The notes beneath the pieces are model-generated. The model was given only the letters and a program-made list of their open reading frames with translations, ran no database searches and was not told where the DNA came from. A stretch of DNA of 64,000 bases from Gammaproteobacteria bacterium (lineage in GTDB: Bacteria; Pseudomonadota; Gammaproteobacteria; Burkholderiales; Rhodocyclaceae), in NCBI GenBank assembly GCA_018824085.1, contig JAHJHI010000022.1, positions 1 through 64,000 on the forward strand. Reading direction: 5' to 3'. The position numbers and the translations under genes were made by a program. Below, piece by piece: positions 54,265 to 64,000 of this stretch. Position 1 is the first letter of the stretch. Each line of letters opens with the position of its first letter.

Positions 54265-55362
54265 ATGTCACGATTCATTCCCGAGCCTGCATACACCCAT
54301 GGCCAGCGCGCGCTCACAGGCGTCGTCCTGGTCAATCTGGGCACGCCCGAGCAGGCCGATGCGCCGTCGCTGCGCCGATATCTGAAGCAGTTCCTGTCGG
54401 ATGACCGGGTCGTCGAAATTCCCGGGGCGATCTGGTGGCTCATCCTGAACGGCATCATCCTGCGTGTCAGACCCAGGAAATCGGCGGAAAAATACGCCGC
54501 CGTCTGGACCGACGAAGGCTCGCCGCTTCGCGTGCACGCCGACCGCCAGGTCAAGCTGCTGCGCGGCTGGATGGTTGCACAGGGTCAGTCGCAGGTCACC
54601 GTGCATGGTGCGATGCGCTACGGCAATCCGTCCATCGGCGACACCCTGCAACAGATGAAGGCCGAGGGCTACACCCGCATCCTGCTGCTGCCCATGTATC
54701 CGCAGGGTGCATCCAGCACGACCGGTTCGGTCATCGATGAAATGGCGCGCGCGCTGCTGCGCTGGCGCAATGTCCCGTCACTGCGCTACCTGCGCTCTTT
54801 CGCCGACGATGAAGGCTATATCGCGGCGCTCGCGGCAAGTGTGCGCGAGCACTGGGCAAGGAACGGCCGTGCGGAGAAGATGGTCATGTCCTTCCACGGC
54901 GTGCCGCACTTCCATCTGCAAAAGGGCGACCCCTACCACTGCGAATGCCACAAGACCGGGCGCCTGCTTGGCGAGGCACTCGAGCTGAGCCGTGGACAGT
55001 ATCTCGTCACCTTCCAGTCGCGCTTCGGGCGTGCCCGCTGGCTGGAGCCCTACACACAGCCGACGCTGGAGAAAATGGCGCGCGACGGCGTGAAAAGCGT
55101 CGACGTGATGTGTCCGGGCTTCGTCGCGGACTGCCTGGAAACACTGGAGGAGATCGCGATGGAGAATCGCGACGCCTTCATCGGCTGCGGCGGCACGTCC
55201 TTCAATTACATACCGTGCCTGAACGAACGGGCTGACTGGATCGATACACTGGGTTCGCTCACGCGCCGCGAACTCGGCCACTGGTGGGACGAAGCGGGTC
55301 GGGTCGACGGCGATGCAACGGTACAGGCCGCACTTGCACGCGAGCTCGGCGCGAGCCGCTGA
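54265..55362 (+). CDS. hemH: Ferrochelatase
   Basis: A 365-residue enzyme inserting iron into protoporphyrin IX, the last step of heme synthesis. GVVLVNLGTPEQADAPSLRR is the typical start, with the active His in FHGVPHFH and the YHCECHKTGRLLGEAL region following. The ATG at 54265 is used; a GTG at 54241 is also in frame. It is between hrcA and a strong terminator. Confidence 0.95.
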   Translation: MSRFIPEPAYTHGQRALTGVVLVNLGTPEQADAPSLRRYLKQFLSDDRVVEIPGAIWWLILNGIILRVRPRKSAEKYAAVWTDEGSPLRVHADRQVKLLRGWMVAQGQSQVTVHGAMRYGNPSIGDTLQQMKAEGYTRILLLPMYPQGASSTTGSVIDEMARALLRWRNVPSLRYLRSFADDEGYIAALAASVREHWARNGRAEKMVMSFHGVPHFHLQKGDPYHCECHKTGRLLGEALELSRGQYLVTFQSRFGRARWLEPYTQPTLEKMARDGVKSVDVMCPGFVADCLETLEEIAMENRDAFIGCGGTSFNYIPCLNERADWIDTLGSLTRRELGHWWDEAGRVDGDATVQAALARELGASR

Positions 55363-55390
55363 CGGCCGCAGCACTCGTCGCTGGCACAAA

Positions 55391-55422
55391 AGAAAACCGG
55401 CCCGCAAGCGGGCCGGTTTTCT
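55391..55422. terminator. Bidirectional terminator between hemH and the AP2 gene
   Basis: AGAAAACCGGCCCGC (55391-55405) and GCGGGCCGGTTTTCT (55408-55422) are perfect complements. A T-run follows in both directions. It serves the convergent hemH (plus) and AP2-domain gene (minus). Confidence 0.9.
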
Positions 55423-55459
55423 TCGTTCGTCTCGGCGGCCAAAGCCGTCGGTGCCTGAC

Positions 55460-55993
55460 TCAGGCAGCGGCGCGCGCCTGCGGCAGACTTTCGTCGTTCT
55501 TCGCCCGGCGCGGACGACCGCGTCGCGAAGCGCCCGGATCAAACTGGCCGTCCAGCTTCTTCAGCGCATCCTTGCGGGCCTTGAGGGCCATCTTGAACGC
55601 ACCTTCCTCGCCGTACTTGTTCACCGAAAATTTTACGCGCTTGCGCCGGCCCGAAGGCAGCGGCCACGAAGCCACCCAGAACCAGCGCTGCTTCTCCTCG
55701 GGCATGTCGCGCGTCTCCGACGCGCAATAGCGACATACGCCGACGACGCCGGAGCGGTTGTTCTTCTTCACGATGCTCGAATATTCGCGCAGTGAAAAAG
55801 GCGGGAATTTCGAGATGATTTCATCACGGAATTGCTTGGCGGCCGTGAACGCTTTCTGCTTGCCGCCAAACACGCCGTCACTGAAGTGCTTGCGGTGTAT
55901 CACTCCGCGACGCTGGATCGTAACCAGCCAGCCATGCGTACGACTGGCTTCGTTATCCACGCGGCTGATGCCATAAACTGAATTGCGGCTCAA
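55460..55993 (-). CDS. AP2-domain DNA-binding-like protein
   Basis: A 177-residue basic protein with two AP2/ERF-like units. Unit 1 is about residues 5-53 (YGISRVDNEASRTHGWLVTI, then RKHFSDGVFGGKQKAFTAAKQFRDEI). Unit 2 is about 77-147 (NNRSGVVGVCRY, WVASWPLPSGRRKRVKFSVN, GAFKMALKARKDAL). Both have the beta-sheet plus helix pattern. A TTG start at 55993 is chosen because AAGGAG lies seven bases upstream; a GTG at 56017 would include that site in the coding part. The C-terminus is Arg-rich (RRGRPRRAKND), like an AT-hook. In bacteria AP2 domains mostly occur in mobile-element nucleases; this one has no nuclease domain. Function unknown. Confidence 0.75.
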   Translation of the reverse strand: MSRNSVYGISRVDNEASRTHGWLVTIQRRGVIHRKHFSDGVFGGKQKAFTAAKQFRDEIISKFPPFSLREYSSIVKKNNRSGVVGVCRYCASETRDMPEEKQRWFWVASWPLPSGRRKRVKFSVNKYGEEGAFKMALKARKDALKKLDGQFDPGASRRGRPRRAKNDESLPQARAAA

Positions 55994-56201
55994 GGTCGGT
56001 CTCCTTCCGATCAGCACCGGGTGTGCCCGATGCTTGTGAGGAGAGTTTCGGCCTGAGGGATTGAAACTTTAGGCGAAGCAGCGGAAGAACGTCACATCGC
56101 TAGCGTGTCCGGACAGCGGAAGAACGCCGGAGCAGCGGGTCGAACCACCGTCTGTTCGTCGCATCGGGCCATGCGGCACTGATTGCCGCCACAGCCCGAA
56201 A

Positions 56202-57581
56202 TCAGCGCCGCGGCGGTGTGTCCGGCAGCAGTTCGAGATCAATGCCCGAGGCCACTGCAAAGCCGGATTCGGTCGGCAGCATGACCTCCTCGCCCTGCGC
56301 CGCCAGCGCCTCGTTCGCACGCACGAGCCGCTTCACCACCGTACTGATGAGCTGGCCGCGGAAGTGTTCGAGACACTCTTCCGACGCGAGTATCAGCGCG
56401 GACGGACTGATCTCCAGCACGGCCATCGACGACGTCGCGAGTACCGTGGCCGAACGCCGCGCGTGGGTCGGATCGAGGTAGCCGAGTTCCCCGATCACCT
56501 CTCCCGGGCCAAGTTCGGCGAGCAAGCGGCCACCGACGCTGATCTGCGCGGTTCCGGAGACGATGAGCCCGAAGCGGCTGTCGGTTTCGCCCTCCCGCAT
56601 CAGTACGGAGTTGTCCTGGAACTGGCGCCAGCTGGAAAAGCGCAGCACCTCCCACACCTCGATGTCATCGAATTCGGTGAAGAACGGCATCTTGCGCAGG
56701 ATGGAAAAGCGCGTGGTGTCCGGCGCGACGTAGTTGTCGTCAAGGATCTTGAAGCGCACCGACGACAGATCCTTCGCGAACTCGGCGCCATTCTTGTAGC
56801 GCGAGTAGAGGTCCTTCTCCAGCGCCTTGCGGATCACCCGGTCCATGGCTTCCGGCACTTCCGGGTTGAGCTGCGATGCGGACGGCGGATCGGCGTTGAT
56901 GATCTTGTAGATCAGCTGTGCCGGATGCTTGGCACGAAACGGCAACCGTCCGGTAAGCAGGTGGAACAGCACGACGCCGAGCGAATACAGATCGGTTTTC
57001 TGGTTCAGCGGATAGCCCTTCACTTGCTCCGGGCTCATGTAAGCCGGCGAGCCCACGCCCATGATGAAGGTCGAATCCTTGTCCATCTCCTTGGAAATAT
57101 TCAGCGCCAGGCCGAAATCGGTCACCTTCACGAGGTCATTCGCCCCGATCAGGATGTTGGCCGGCTTGATGTCGCGATGCACCACGCCTCGCCGGAACGC
57201 GAAATCAAGCGCCATGCAGCACTTGAACACGATGCTGACAGCGCGCGGCAACGGCAGCATCGTGTTGAATTCGCAGTAGTGATCCAGCGGCTGGCCGTCG
57301 ATGAACTCCATCACCAGATAGGCGCGGTTCTCTTCGACCTGTGCGTCGTAGATGCGGATGATGTTCGGGTGGTCGAGCTTGGCGGCGATCGCTGCCTCGG
57401 TCAGGAAGAGCTTGCGCATCCGGCGCGACCATTTGCCCTGGTCGCGATTCTTGTCGCCGAAATCCACGAGCTTGACGGCGACGAGCTCTTCCCGGTCATC
57501 CGCCTTGCACAGATAGACCGTAGCCGTCGCACCTTTGCCGATTTCGCGGATAACCCTGTATTTGCCGATGCGATCGAGCAT
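56202..57581 (-). CDS. Ser/Thr protein kinase fused to a cyclic-nucleotide-binding domain
   Basis: A 459-residue protein. The Hanks-type kinase occupies about residues 8-275: glycine loop IGKGATATVY, Lys 37 in AVKLVD, HRDIKPANIL (Asp 137), DFGLA and GSPAYMSPEQ. It is followed by a cNMP-binding domain (about 300-415), with the phosphate-binding-cassette-like LAELGPGEVIGELGYLDPTHARR (given here as LAELGPGEVIGELGYL and THARR). A short tail ends it. The Arg and Glu of a typical cassette appear kept (GELG, ARRSAT). No membrane segment. It is divergent from grpE. Substrates are unknown. Confidence 0.92.
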   Translation of the reverse strand: MLDRIGKYRVIREIGKGATATVYLCKADDREELVAVKLVDFGDKNRDQGKWSRRMRKLFLTEAAIAAKLDHPNIIRIYDAQVEENRAYLVMEFIDGQPLDHYCEFNTMLPLPRAVSIVFKCCMALDFAFRRGVVHRDIKPANILIGANDLVKVTDFGLALNISKEMDKDSTFIMGVGSPAYMSPEQVKGYPLNQKTDLYSLGVVLFHLLTGRLPFRAKHPAQLIYKIINADPPSASQLNPEVPEAMDRVIRKALEKDLYSRYKNGAEFAKDLSSVRFKILDDNYVAPDTTRFSILRKMPFFTEFDDIEVWEVLRFSSWRQFQDNSVLMREGETDSRFGLIVSGTAQISVGGRLLAELGPGEVIGELGYLDPTHARRSATVLATSSMAVLEISPSALILASEECLEHFRGQLISTVVKRLVRANEALAAQGEEVMLPTESGFAVASGIDLELLPDTPPRR

Positions 57582-57781
57582 GTTTTGCCAAGCGATGGAG
57601 CTGTCATGAACAGGCCCAATGATAGGGCATCGCGCCCCGGTCGGCCAAAGCCATCATCCTTTTGGGCGCGGAAACATGGGACAGAGCGACGTTCCGGCAC
57701 CACCGACCCGTGTCCGCCGACGCACCGCCGGAGTCCGGCGCCCATCCAGGCGGCGTCCACCCACATTGCGCACGCCGGACA

Positions 57782-57807
57782 CTTGAAACAGCGGAATGTG
57801 CCCCAAA
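57782..57807 (+). promoter_or_regulatory. Sigma-32-type heat-shock promoter of grpE
   Basis: CTTGAAA at 57782-57788, a 12-base spacer and CCCCAAA at 57801-57807 match the RpoH promoter pattern CTTGAAA-N12-14-CCCCAT. It lies 35 bases before the grpE ATG. Confidence 0.75.
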
Positions 57808-57841
57808 GTGCGGCGGGTCTGAGAGTCAGAGGATCCATCGC

Positions 57842-58375
57842 ATGACAGCACACACACCCGAAAACACCCCGCCGGAACACGGCACCGACCCGTTGGCAGA
57901 CAACAATCCCGCCTCCGATGCGCCGATCGACGCGCTGGCCGTCGCCGAACAGAAGGCGGCGGAGCACTACGAGGCACTGCTGCGCGCAAAGGCGGAAACC
58001 GAGAACATGCGCCGCCGCGCGTCCGAAGACGTCGCGAAGGCTGCCAAGTTCGCCGGCGAAAAGCTCGCCAGCGCGATGGTGCCGGTCAAGGACAGCCTGG
58101 AAGCAGCGCTCGCCGCCGAGGCAACCGACATCGCCACGCTGCGTGCCGGTGTCGAACTGACGCTCAAGCAGCTGGAGCAGGCTTTCGGCGGCGCAGGCAT
58201 CGAACAGGTTGATCCGCTGGGCGAGAAGTTCGATCCGCACAAGCACCAGGCAATCAGCCAGGTCGACGCACCGGGCGAGCCGAACCACGTCGTGCAGGTG
58301 CTGCAGAAGGGCTACCTCATTCACGACCGCGTGCTGCGGCCCGCCCTGGTCATCGTTTCCAAGGCTGCCGGCTGA
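57842..58375 (+). CDS. grpE: Nucleotide exchange factor GrpE
   Basis: A 177-residue cochaperone that releases ADP from DnaK. The acidic disordered N-terminus is followed by the long helix ([20 protein letters not shown]) and the beta-wing with [20 protein letters not shown] and [24 protein letters not shown] 57842 is used. It precedes dnaK in the order grpE-dnaK-dnaJ. Confidence 0.96.
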   Translation: MTAHTPENTPPEHGTDPLADNNPASDAPIDALAVAEQKAAEHYEALLRAKAETENMRRRASEDVAKAAKFAGEKLASAMVPVKDSLEAALAAEATDIATLRAGVELTLKQLEQAFGGAGIEQVDPLGEKFDPHKHQAISQVDAPGEPNHVVQVLQKGYLIHDRVLRPALVIVSKAAG

Positions 58376-58382
58376 AAGCCCC

Positions 58383-58410
58383 CTTGAAAAGCAGGGGCTT
58401 GGCCCCACCT
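58383..58410 (+). promoter_or_regulatory. Sigma-32-type heat-shock promoter of dnaK
   Basis: CTTGAAA at 58383-58389, a 13-base spacer and CCCCACCT at 58403-58410 match the RpoH pattern. It lies in the grpE-dnaK gap, 53 bases before the dnaK ATG, so dnaK has its own heat-shock start in addition to read-through from grpE. Confidence 0.75.
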
Positions 58411-58462
58411 CGTCAGCAAACGCATTCATTCCTCCACCCGCTTATATATAGAGGACCCGAAC

Positions 58463-60400
<1,938 letters not shown>

Positions 60401-60432
60401 TCTGCCCGTATTGACGCCGAAAGCGGCCTAAC

Positions 60433-60484
60433 CACCGAGGCACAGCGCGGCCGGAGGACACTCCTGCCGCGCTGTGCCTCGGTG
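60433..60484 (+). repeat. 19-bp perfect inverted repeat (hairpin) between dnaK and dnaJ
   Basis: CACCGAGGCACAGCGCGGC (60433-60451) and its exact complement (60466-60484) are separated by 14 bases. The loop itself can form GGAG/CTCC. It is centred 44 bases before dnaJ. No T-run follows in the plus direction. It could be an RNA-stability or attenuation element, or one copy of a dispersed palindromic repeat. Confidence 0.85.
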
Positions 60485-60502
60485 TATCTGTGGTGAACGA
60501 AC

Positions 60503-61633
60503 ATGGCAAAACGCGATTTTTACGAAATTCTGGGCGTCAATCGCGACGCGCCGGACGATGACATCAAGAAGGCCTATCGCAAGCTCGCGATGAAATACCA
60601 CCCGGACCGCAATCCGGACAGCAAGGAAGCGGAAGACAAGTTCAAGGAAGCCAAGGAGGCTTACGAGATCCTGTCGGACGAACAGAAACGCGCGGCTTAT
60701 GACCAGTACGGTCATGCCGGCGTCGACCCGAATGTCGGCGGCGGCGGTGGTCAGGGCTTCGGCGGATTCGGCGACGCGTTCGGCGACATCTTCGGCGAAA
60801 TTTTCGGCAACGCCGGCGGTCGCGGCGGTGGTGGACGCAGCGGCGTGTATCGCGGCGCAGACCTGCGCTACAACCTCGAAGTGTCGCTGGAAGAAGCCGC
60901 CCGCGGCACCGACACGCGCATCCGCATTCCGACGATGGAAGACTGCGGCACCTGCGAGGGCTCGGGCGCCAAACCCGGCACCAAGCCGGTCACCTGCACG
61001 ACCTGCAACGGCGTGGGCCAGGTGCGCATGCAGCAGGGCTTCTTCTCCATCCAGCAGACCTGCCCGAAGTGCCACGGCACCGGCAAGATGGTGAAGGAAC
61101 CGTGCCAGTCCTGCCACGGTGTCGGCCGGGTGAAGGGCAACAAGACGCTGCAGGTGAAGATTCCGTCCGGCATCGACGAGGGCGACCGTATCCGCCTTGC
61201 CGGCGAGGGCGAGCGCGGCCAGGGCGGCGGCCCGGCCGGCGACCTCTATGTGCAGATCCACATCAAGCCGCACGCCGTGTTCCAGCGCGACGGCGACGAC
61301 CTGCACTGCGAAATGCCGATCGGCTTCGCGACCGCGGCGCTCGGTGGCGAGATCGAGATTCCGACGCTGGATGGCGCCGCCAAGATCAAGATCCCGGCCG
61401 AAACGCAGACAGGCAAGGTGTTCCGCCTGCGCGGCAAGGGCATCAAGGGGGTTCGCAGTGCCTATCCGGGCGACCTGATGTGCCACGTCGTGGTCGAGAC
61501 GCCGGTCAACCTGACGGCTCACCAGAAGACGCTGCTGCGCGAATTCGACGACATCAATCTGAGCGACGAAGCCAGCCACAGCCCCCGGGCCAAGTCGTGG
61601 ATGGACAAGATGAAGGACTTCTTCGCCGGTTGA
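60503..61633 (+). CDS. dnaJ: Chaperone DnaJ (Hsp40)
   Basis: A 376-residue cochaperone that stimulates DnaK ATPase. The J domain carries HPDRNPDSK (residues about 33-41). It is followed by a Gly/Phe-rich linker ([20 protein letters not shown]), four CxxCxGxG zinc repeats ([32 protein letters not shown]) and the C-terminal substrate domain. Full length. Confidence 0.98.
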   Translation: MAKRDFYEILGVNRDAPDDDIKKAYRKLAMKYHPDRNPDSKEAEDKFKEAKEAYEILSDEQKRAAYDQYGHAGVDPNVGGGGGQGFGGFGDAFGDIFGEIFGNAGGRGGGGRSGVYRGADLRYNLEVSLEEAARGTDTRIRIPTMEDCGTCEGSGAKPGTKPVTCTTCNGVGQVRMQQGFFSIQQTCPKCHGTGKMVKEPCQSCHGVGRVKGNKTLQVKIPSGIDEGDRIRLAGEGERGQGGGPAGDLYVQIHIKPHAVFQRDGDDLHCEMPIGFATAALGGEIEIPTLDGAAKIKIPAETQTGKVFRLRGKGIKGVRSAYPGDLMCHVVVETPVNLTAHQKTLLREFDDINLSDEASHSPRAKSWMDKMKDFFAG

Positions 61634-61659
61634 TCGGCAGCCGGGCGAAACACGCCCTG

Positions 61660-61699
61660 AAAAGACAAAAGCCCGCGGCAACGCGGGCTTTTGTCTTTT
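61660..61699. terminator. Bidirectional terminator between dnaJ and pckG
   Basis: AAAAGACAAAAGCCCGC (61660-61676) and GCGGGCTTTTGTCTTTT (61683-61699) form a perfect 17-bp stem with a six-base loop. A-rich and T-rich flanks serve both convergent genes. Confidence 0.9.
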
Positions 61700-61719
61700 G
61701 GCGAAGACTACGACTCCGA

Positions 61720-61750
61720 CGCGCGGCCGCGGCACCCCCGCGGCCGCGCG
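61720..61750. repeat. GC-only 13-bp palindromic hairpin downstream of pckG
   Basis: CGCGCGGCCGCGG (61720-61732) pairs exactly with CCGCGGCCGCGCG (61738-61750) around five bases. It lies just after the pckG stop and beside the main terminator. It has no T-run of its own. Confidence 0.7.
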
Positions 61751-61759
61751 TCGTTCAGG

Positions 61760-63625
61760 TCAGACGGCGAGCTGCTTCGCGATCTGGTCCTTCACCGCCG
61801 ACAGCGCGGGCGGCATGCCCTGCTCCAGGCGGCCGAACAGCTCGTCGTGCAGGGCGATCTCCTGCTTCCACGCTGCCGTGTCGATGGACGTGATGCGGTC
61901 GAACAGGTCGCGGCTGAATTCAACGCCGGTCCAGCTCAGATCGTCGTAGCGCGGTGTGGTGCCGAACAGATGCTCGACGCCATCAGCCTTGCCGGCCACG
62001 CGGTCGAGCATCCACTTGAGCACGCGCATGTTCTCGCCGAATCCCGGCCAGACGAACTTGCCGTTGTCATCGGTTCGGAACCAGTTCACGCAGAAGATGT
62101 GCGGCAGGCTCTGACCGCTGGCGGCCATGCTCTGGCCCAGCTTCAGCCAGTGCGCGAAGTAGTCGCTCATGTTGTAACCGCAGAACGGCAGCATGGCGAA
62201 CGGATCGCGTCGCACGACACCCTGCTGGCCGGCCGCCGCGGCGGTCGTCTCCGAACCCATCGTCGCCGCCATATAGACGCCTTCGACCCAGTTGCGGGCT
62301 TCGGTCACCAGCGGCACCGTGGTCGAACGGCGGCCACCGAATATGAAGGCGGAAATGGGCACGCCGGCAGGGTCATCCCATGCCGGATCGATGACCGGAT
62401 TCTGCGTCGCGGCAACGGTGAAACGCGCATTCGGATGGGCTGCCTTGGCGCCTGTCTCCTTCGCGACTTCCGGTGTCCAGTCGCGCCCCTGCCAGTCGAT
62501 CAGATGGGCCGGAGGCGTCTTCGTCATGCCTTCCCACCACACGTCTCCGTCATCGGTCAGCGCCACGTTCGTGAAGATCGTGTTGCTGGCAAGCGAGGCC
62601 ATGCAGTTTGCATTGGTGCTCACATTGGTGCCCGGTGCGACGCCGAAATAGCCCGCTTCCGGATTGATCGCGTACAGACGGCCATCCTTGCCCGGCTTGA
62701 TCCAGGCGATGTCGTCACCGATGGTGGTGACCTTCCAGCCTTCGAAGCCGCGAGGCGGAATCAGCATCGCGAAGTTGGTCTTGCCGCAGGCGGACGGGAA
62801 GGCTGCGGCGACGTAGTGCTTGTCGCCCTGCGGGCTTTCCACGCCAAGGATCAGCATGTGTTCGGCCAGCCAGCCCTGGTCACGTCCCATCGTCGAGGCG
62901 ATGCGCAGCGCGAAGCACTTCTTGCCGAGCAGCGCGTTGCCGCCGTAGCCGGAACCGAAGCTCCAGATTTCCCGGGTTTCCGGGTAATGCACGATGTATT
63001 TGGTCGCGTTGCAGGGCCACGGCACATCCTTCTCCCCGGCAGCCAGCGGCTTGCCGACGGAATGGACACAGGGCACGTACTCGCCGTCCTCGCCCAGCAC
63101 GTCGAACACCGCGCGGCCCATGCGGGTCATGATGCGCATGTTCGCCGCCACATAGGGCGAATCGGACAGTTCGATGCCGACCTGCGAAATGTGCGAACCG
63201 AGCGGCCCCATGGAGAACGGAACGACATACATCGTGCGTCCGCGCATGCAGCCGGCGAACAGGCCGTTCAGCGTTTCACGCATCTGCGCCGGTGCCATCC
63301 AGTTGTTGGTGGGCCCGGCGTCATCCTGCTTTTCGGAACAGATGTAGGTACGGTCTTCGACCCGTGCCACATCGGACGGATCGGACAGCGCGAGGTAGGA
63401 ACCGGGACGCAGCTTCGGATCGAGGCGCTTCATCGTGCCGGAGGCCACCATGTCGGCGCACAGGCGATCGTATTCCTCCTGCGAACCGTCACACCAGTGG
63501 ATGGCGTCCGGTTGCGTGAGCGCGACGATTTCGGCCACCCATTTGATCAGCTTGCGGTTTTTGACCCAGGCCGGGGCGGGGATTTCGTCGGAACCAGTCC
63601 GTTCCGGCGACAAGACGACTTTCAT
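61760..63625 (-). CDS. pckG: Phosphoenolpyruvate carboxykinase (GTP)
   Basis: A 621-residue enzyme converting oxaloacetate and GTP to PEP, for gluconeogenesis. [12 protein letters not shown], the P-loop-like [12 protein letters not shown] with the reactive Cys, and [20 protein letters not shown] are typical of the GTP class. The ATG at 63625 is chosen because GGAG lies eight bases upstream; earlier in-frame starts lack support. Its long leader has several inverted repeats. Confidence 0.96.
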   Translation of the reverse strand: MKVVLSPERTGSDEIPAPAWVKNRKLIKWVAEIVALTQPDAIHWCDGSQEEYDRLCADMVASGTMKRLDPKLRPGSYLALSDPSDVARVEDRTYICSEKQDDAGPTNNWMAPAQMRETLNGLFAGCMRGRTMYVVPFSMGPLGSHISQVGIELSDSPYVAANMRIMTRMGRAVFDVLGEDGEYVPCVHSVGKPLAAGEKDVPWPCNATKYIVHYPETREIWSFGSGYGGNALLGKKCFALRIASTMGRDQGWLAEHMLILGVESPQGDKHYVAAAFPSACGKTNFAMLIPPRGFEGWKVTTIGDDIAWIKPGKDGRLYAINPEAGYFGVAPGTNVSTNANCMASLASNTIFTNVALTDDGDVWWEGMTKTPPAHLIDWQGRDWTPEVAKETGAKAAHPNARFTVAATQNPVIDPAWDDPAGVPISAFIFGGRRSTTVPLVTEARNWVEGVYMAATMGSETTAAAAGQQGVVRRDPFAMLPFCGYNMSDYFAHWLKLGQSMAASGQSLPHIFCVNWFRTDDNGKFVWPGFGENMRVLKWMLDRVAGKADGVEHLFGTTPRYDDLSWTGVEFSRDLFDRITSIDTAAWKQEIALHDELFGRLEQGMPPALSAVKDQIAKQLAV

Positions 63626-63897
63626 GCGGTGTTCTCCATATTCCACACGGGACATGTGCGCCGTGGGTAACGGCGCCCTGTCCCGGTTCGACGGTTGAGA
63701 CAGACTCGGCATGTACCGGGTAGGTACATGCGTCGGATCCTGCAGCCCGCGCGATGTGCACTTGCAGTGCCTCACGCAGAAGCTGCACTTTATACATAAC
63801 CGTGTCTTATGTCTGCTATAAGAGTCACGAATGAACAAATCCGGCACGCACGCGCTCCCGGCATACGGCCGTGGCAAGGCGGTTCAGGGATATTGAC
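63626..63897. promoter_or_regulatory. pckG upstream region with operator-like inverted repeats
   Basis: This 272-base region has GCATGTACC-N5-GGTACATGC at 63709-63731. Two nested sites lie at the likely promoter: ACATAA-N7-TTATGT (63794-63812) and TCTTAT-N7-ATAAGA (63805-63823). Their centres are 11 bases apart, one helical turn. AT-rich TATAAA-like sequence on the minus strand nearby (about 63796-63788) could be the -10. This looks like a carbon-regulated promoter; the regulator is not identified. Confidence 0.55.
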
Positions 63898-64000
63898 TCA
63901 GTTTTCGCGCGTCGGTGAGGCGAGCGCTGCGAGGCCACGCGTGTCGGCCCGCCAGTGGTGGCGGTCGCCGGGAACGTCGGCCAGCAGGTTGCTGCGGCGC
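63898..64000 (-). CDS. C-terminal tail of an unidentified protein (partial)
   Basis: The minus strand is open from the right edge to a TGA at 63900-63898. It encodes 34 residues including RSNLLADVPGDRHHWRADTR and the end ASPTREN. The codon usage is like the neighbouring genes. I do not recognise the family; too little is visible. Confidence 0.4.
   Translation of the reverse strand, partial: RRSNLLADVPGDRHHWRADTRGLAALASPTREN

Noticed and set aside
56040-56075. AGTTTCAATCCCTCAG-like stretch on the minus strand resembling a CRISPR repeat start
   Set aside because: Only one copy is present, with no spaced repeats and no cas genes nearby. The short GTTTC/GAAAC symmetry is probably chance or part of a promoter.
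56079-56126. 13-base direct repeat CAGCGGAAGAACG, 35 bases apart
   Set aside because: Only two copies with unrelated flanks; could be chance or a small operator, with nothing to support a role.
63832-63896. 21-codon open frame starting ATGAACAAATCC divergent from pckG
   Set aside because: No ribosome-binding site, no recognised peptide, and it sits in a regulatory region.

Overview
The window is high-GC betaproteobacterial chromosome. The gene orders nuoA-N with secG-tpiA, ftsH-folP-glmM, greA-carB-carA, and grpE-dnaK-dnaJ with hrcA-nadK-recN fit this class. A Rhodocyclales-type relative is my inference. No rRNA or tRNA gene and no CRISPR array was seen.

Left end (about 1-7800) is the terminal part of an integrative conjugative element. 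It carries a type IV secretion (mating-pair formation) cluster trbJ-K-L-F-G-I of the IncP/Tn4371 kind, a DUF2274 protein, an AlpA-like regulator and a P4-type tyrosine integrase whose promoter side abuts the 3' end of guaA. The first 141 bases are the end of an IS3-family insertion sequence that cuts trbJ inside its signal-peptide region, so conjugation by this element may be impaired. Between integrase and guaA lies an AT-rich strip with repeated TTACCGTC-type boxes, probably integrase arm sites.

The core chromosome follows. Positions 7.8-14.1 kb hold guaB-guaA, a DUF4124 protein, rnfH-ratA divergent from smpB, folK and a Nudix hydrolase. Positions 14.1-28.7 kb hold the complete 14-gene complex I operon (nuoA to nuoN), preceded by tpiA-secG. 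Positions 30-33.9 kb hold the phosphate transporter pstSCAB with a Pho-box-like site, a terminator/attenuator after pstS and no phoU. Positions 34-37.7 kb hold an O-acetylhomoserine sulfhydrylase, glmM and folP. Positions 37.7-45.8 kb hold ftsH, rlmE, yhbY, greA, carB and carA. Positions 45.9-48.5 kb encode a soluble hybrid histidine kinase. Positions 48.5-52.1 kb hold dapB, bamE, fur and recN.

Positions 52.1-61.7 kb are a protein-quality-control block: nadK, hrcA, hemH, grpE, dnaK and dnaJ, with sigma-32-like promoters in front of grpE and dnaK. Two less ordinary genes sit inside it: a stand-alone AP2-domain protein and a Ser/Thr kinase fused to a cyclic-nucleotide-binding domain. The window ends with GTP-dependent PEP carboxykinase, whose long upstream region has several inverted repeats, and the C-terminal tail of an unidentified gene.

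Most of the window is conserved housekeeping sequence. The unusual signals are the IS-broken element, the integrase-proximal repeats, a 19-bp perfect hairpin between dnaK and dnaJ, the AP2 protein, the kinase-CNBD fusion and the paired operator-like repeats upstream of pckG.
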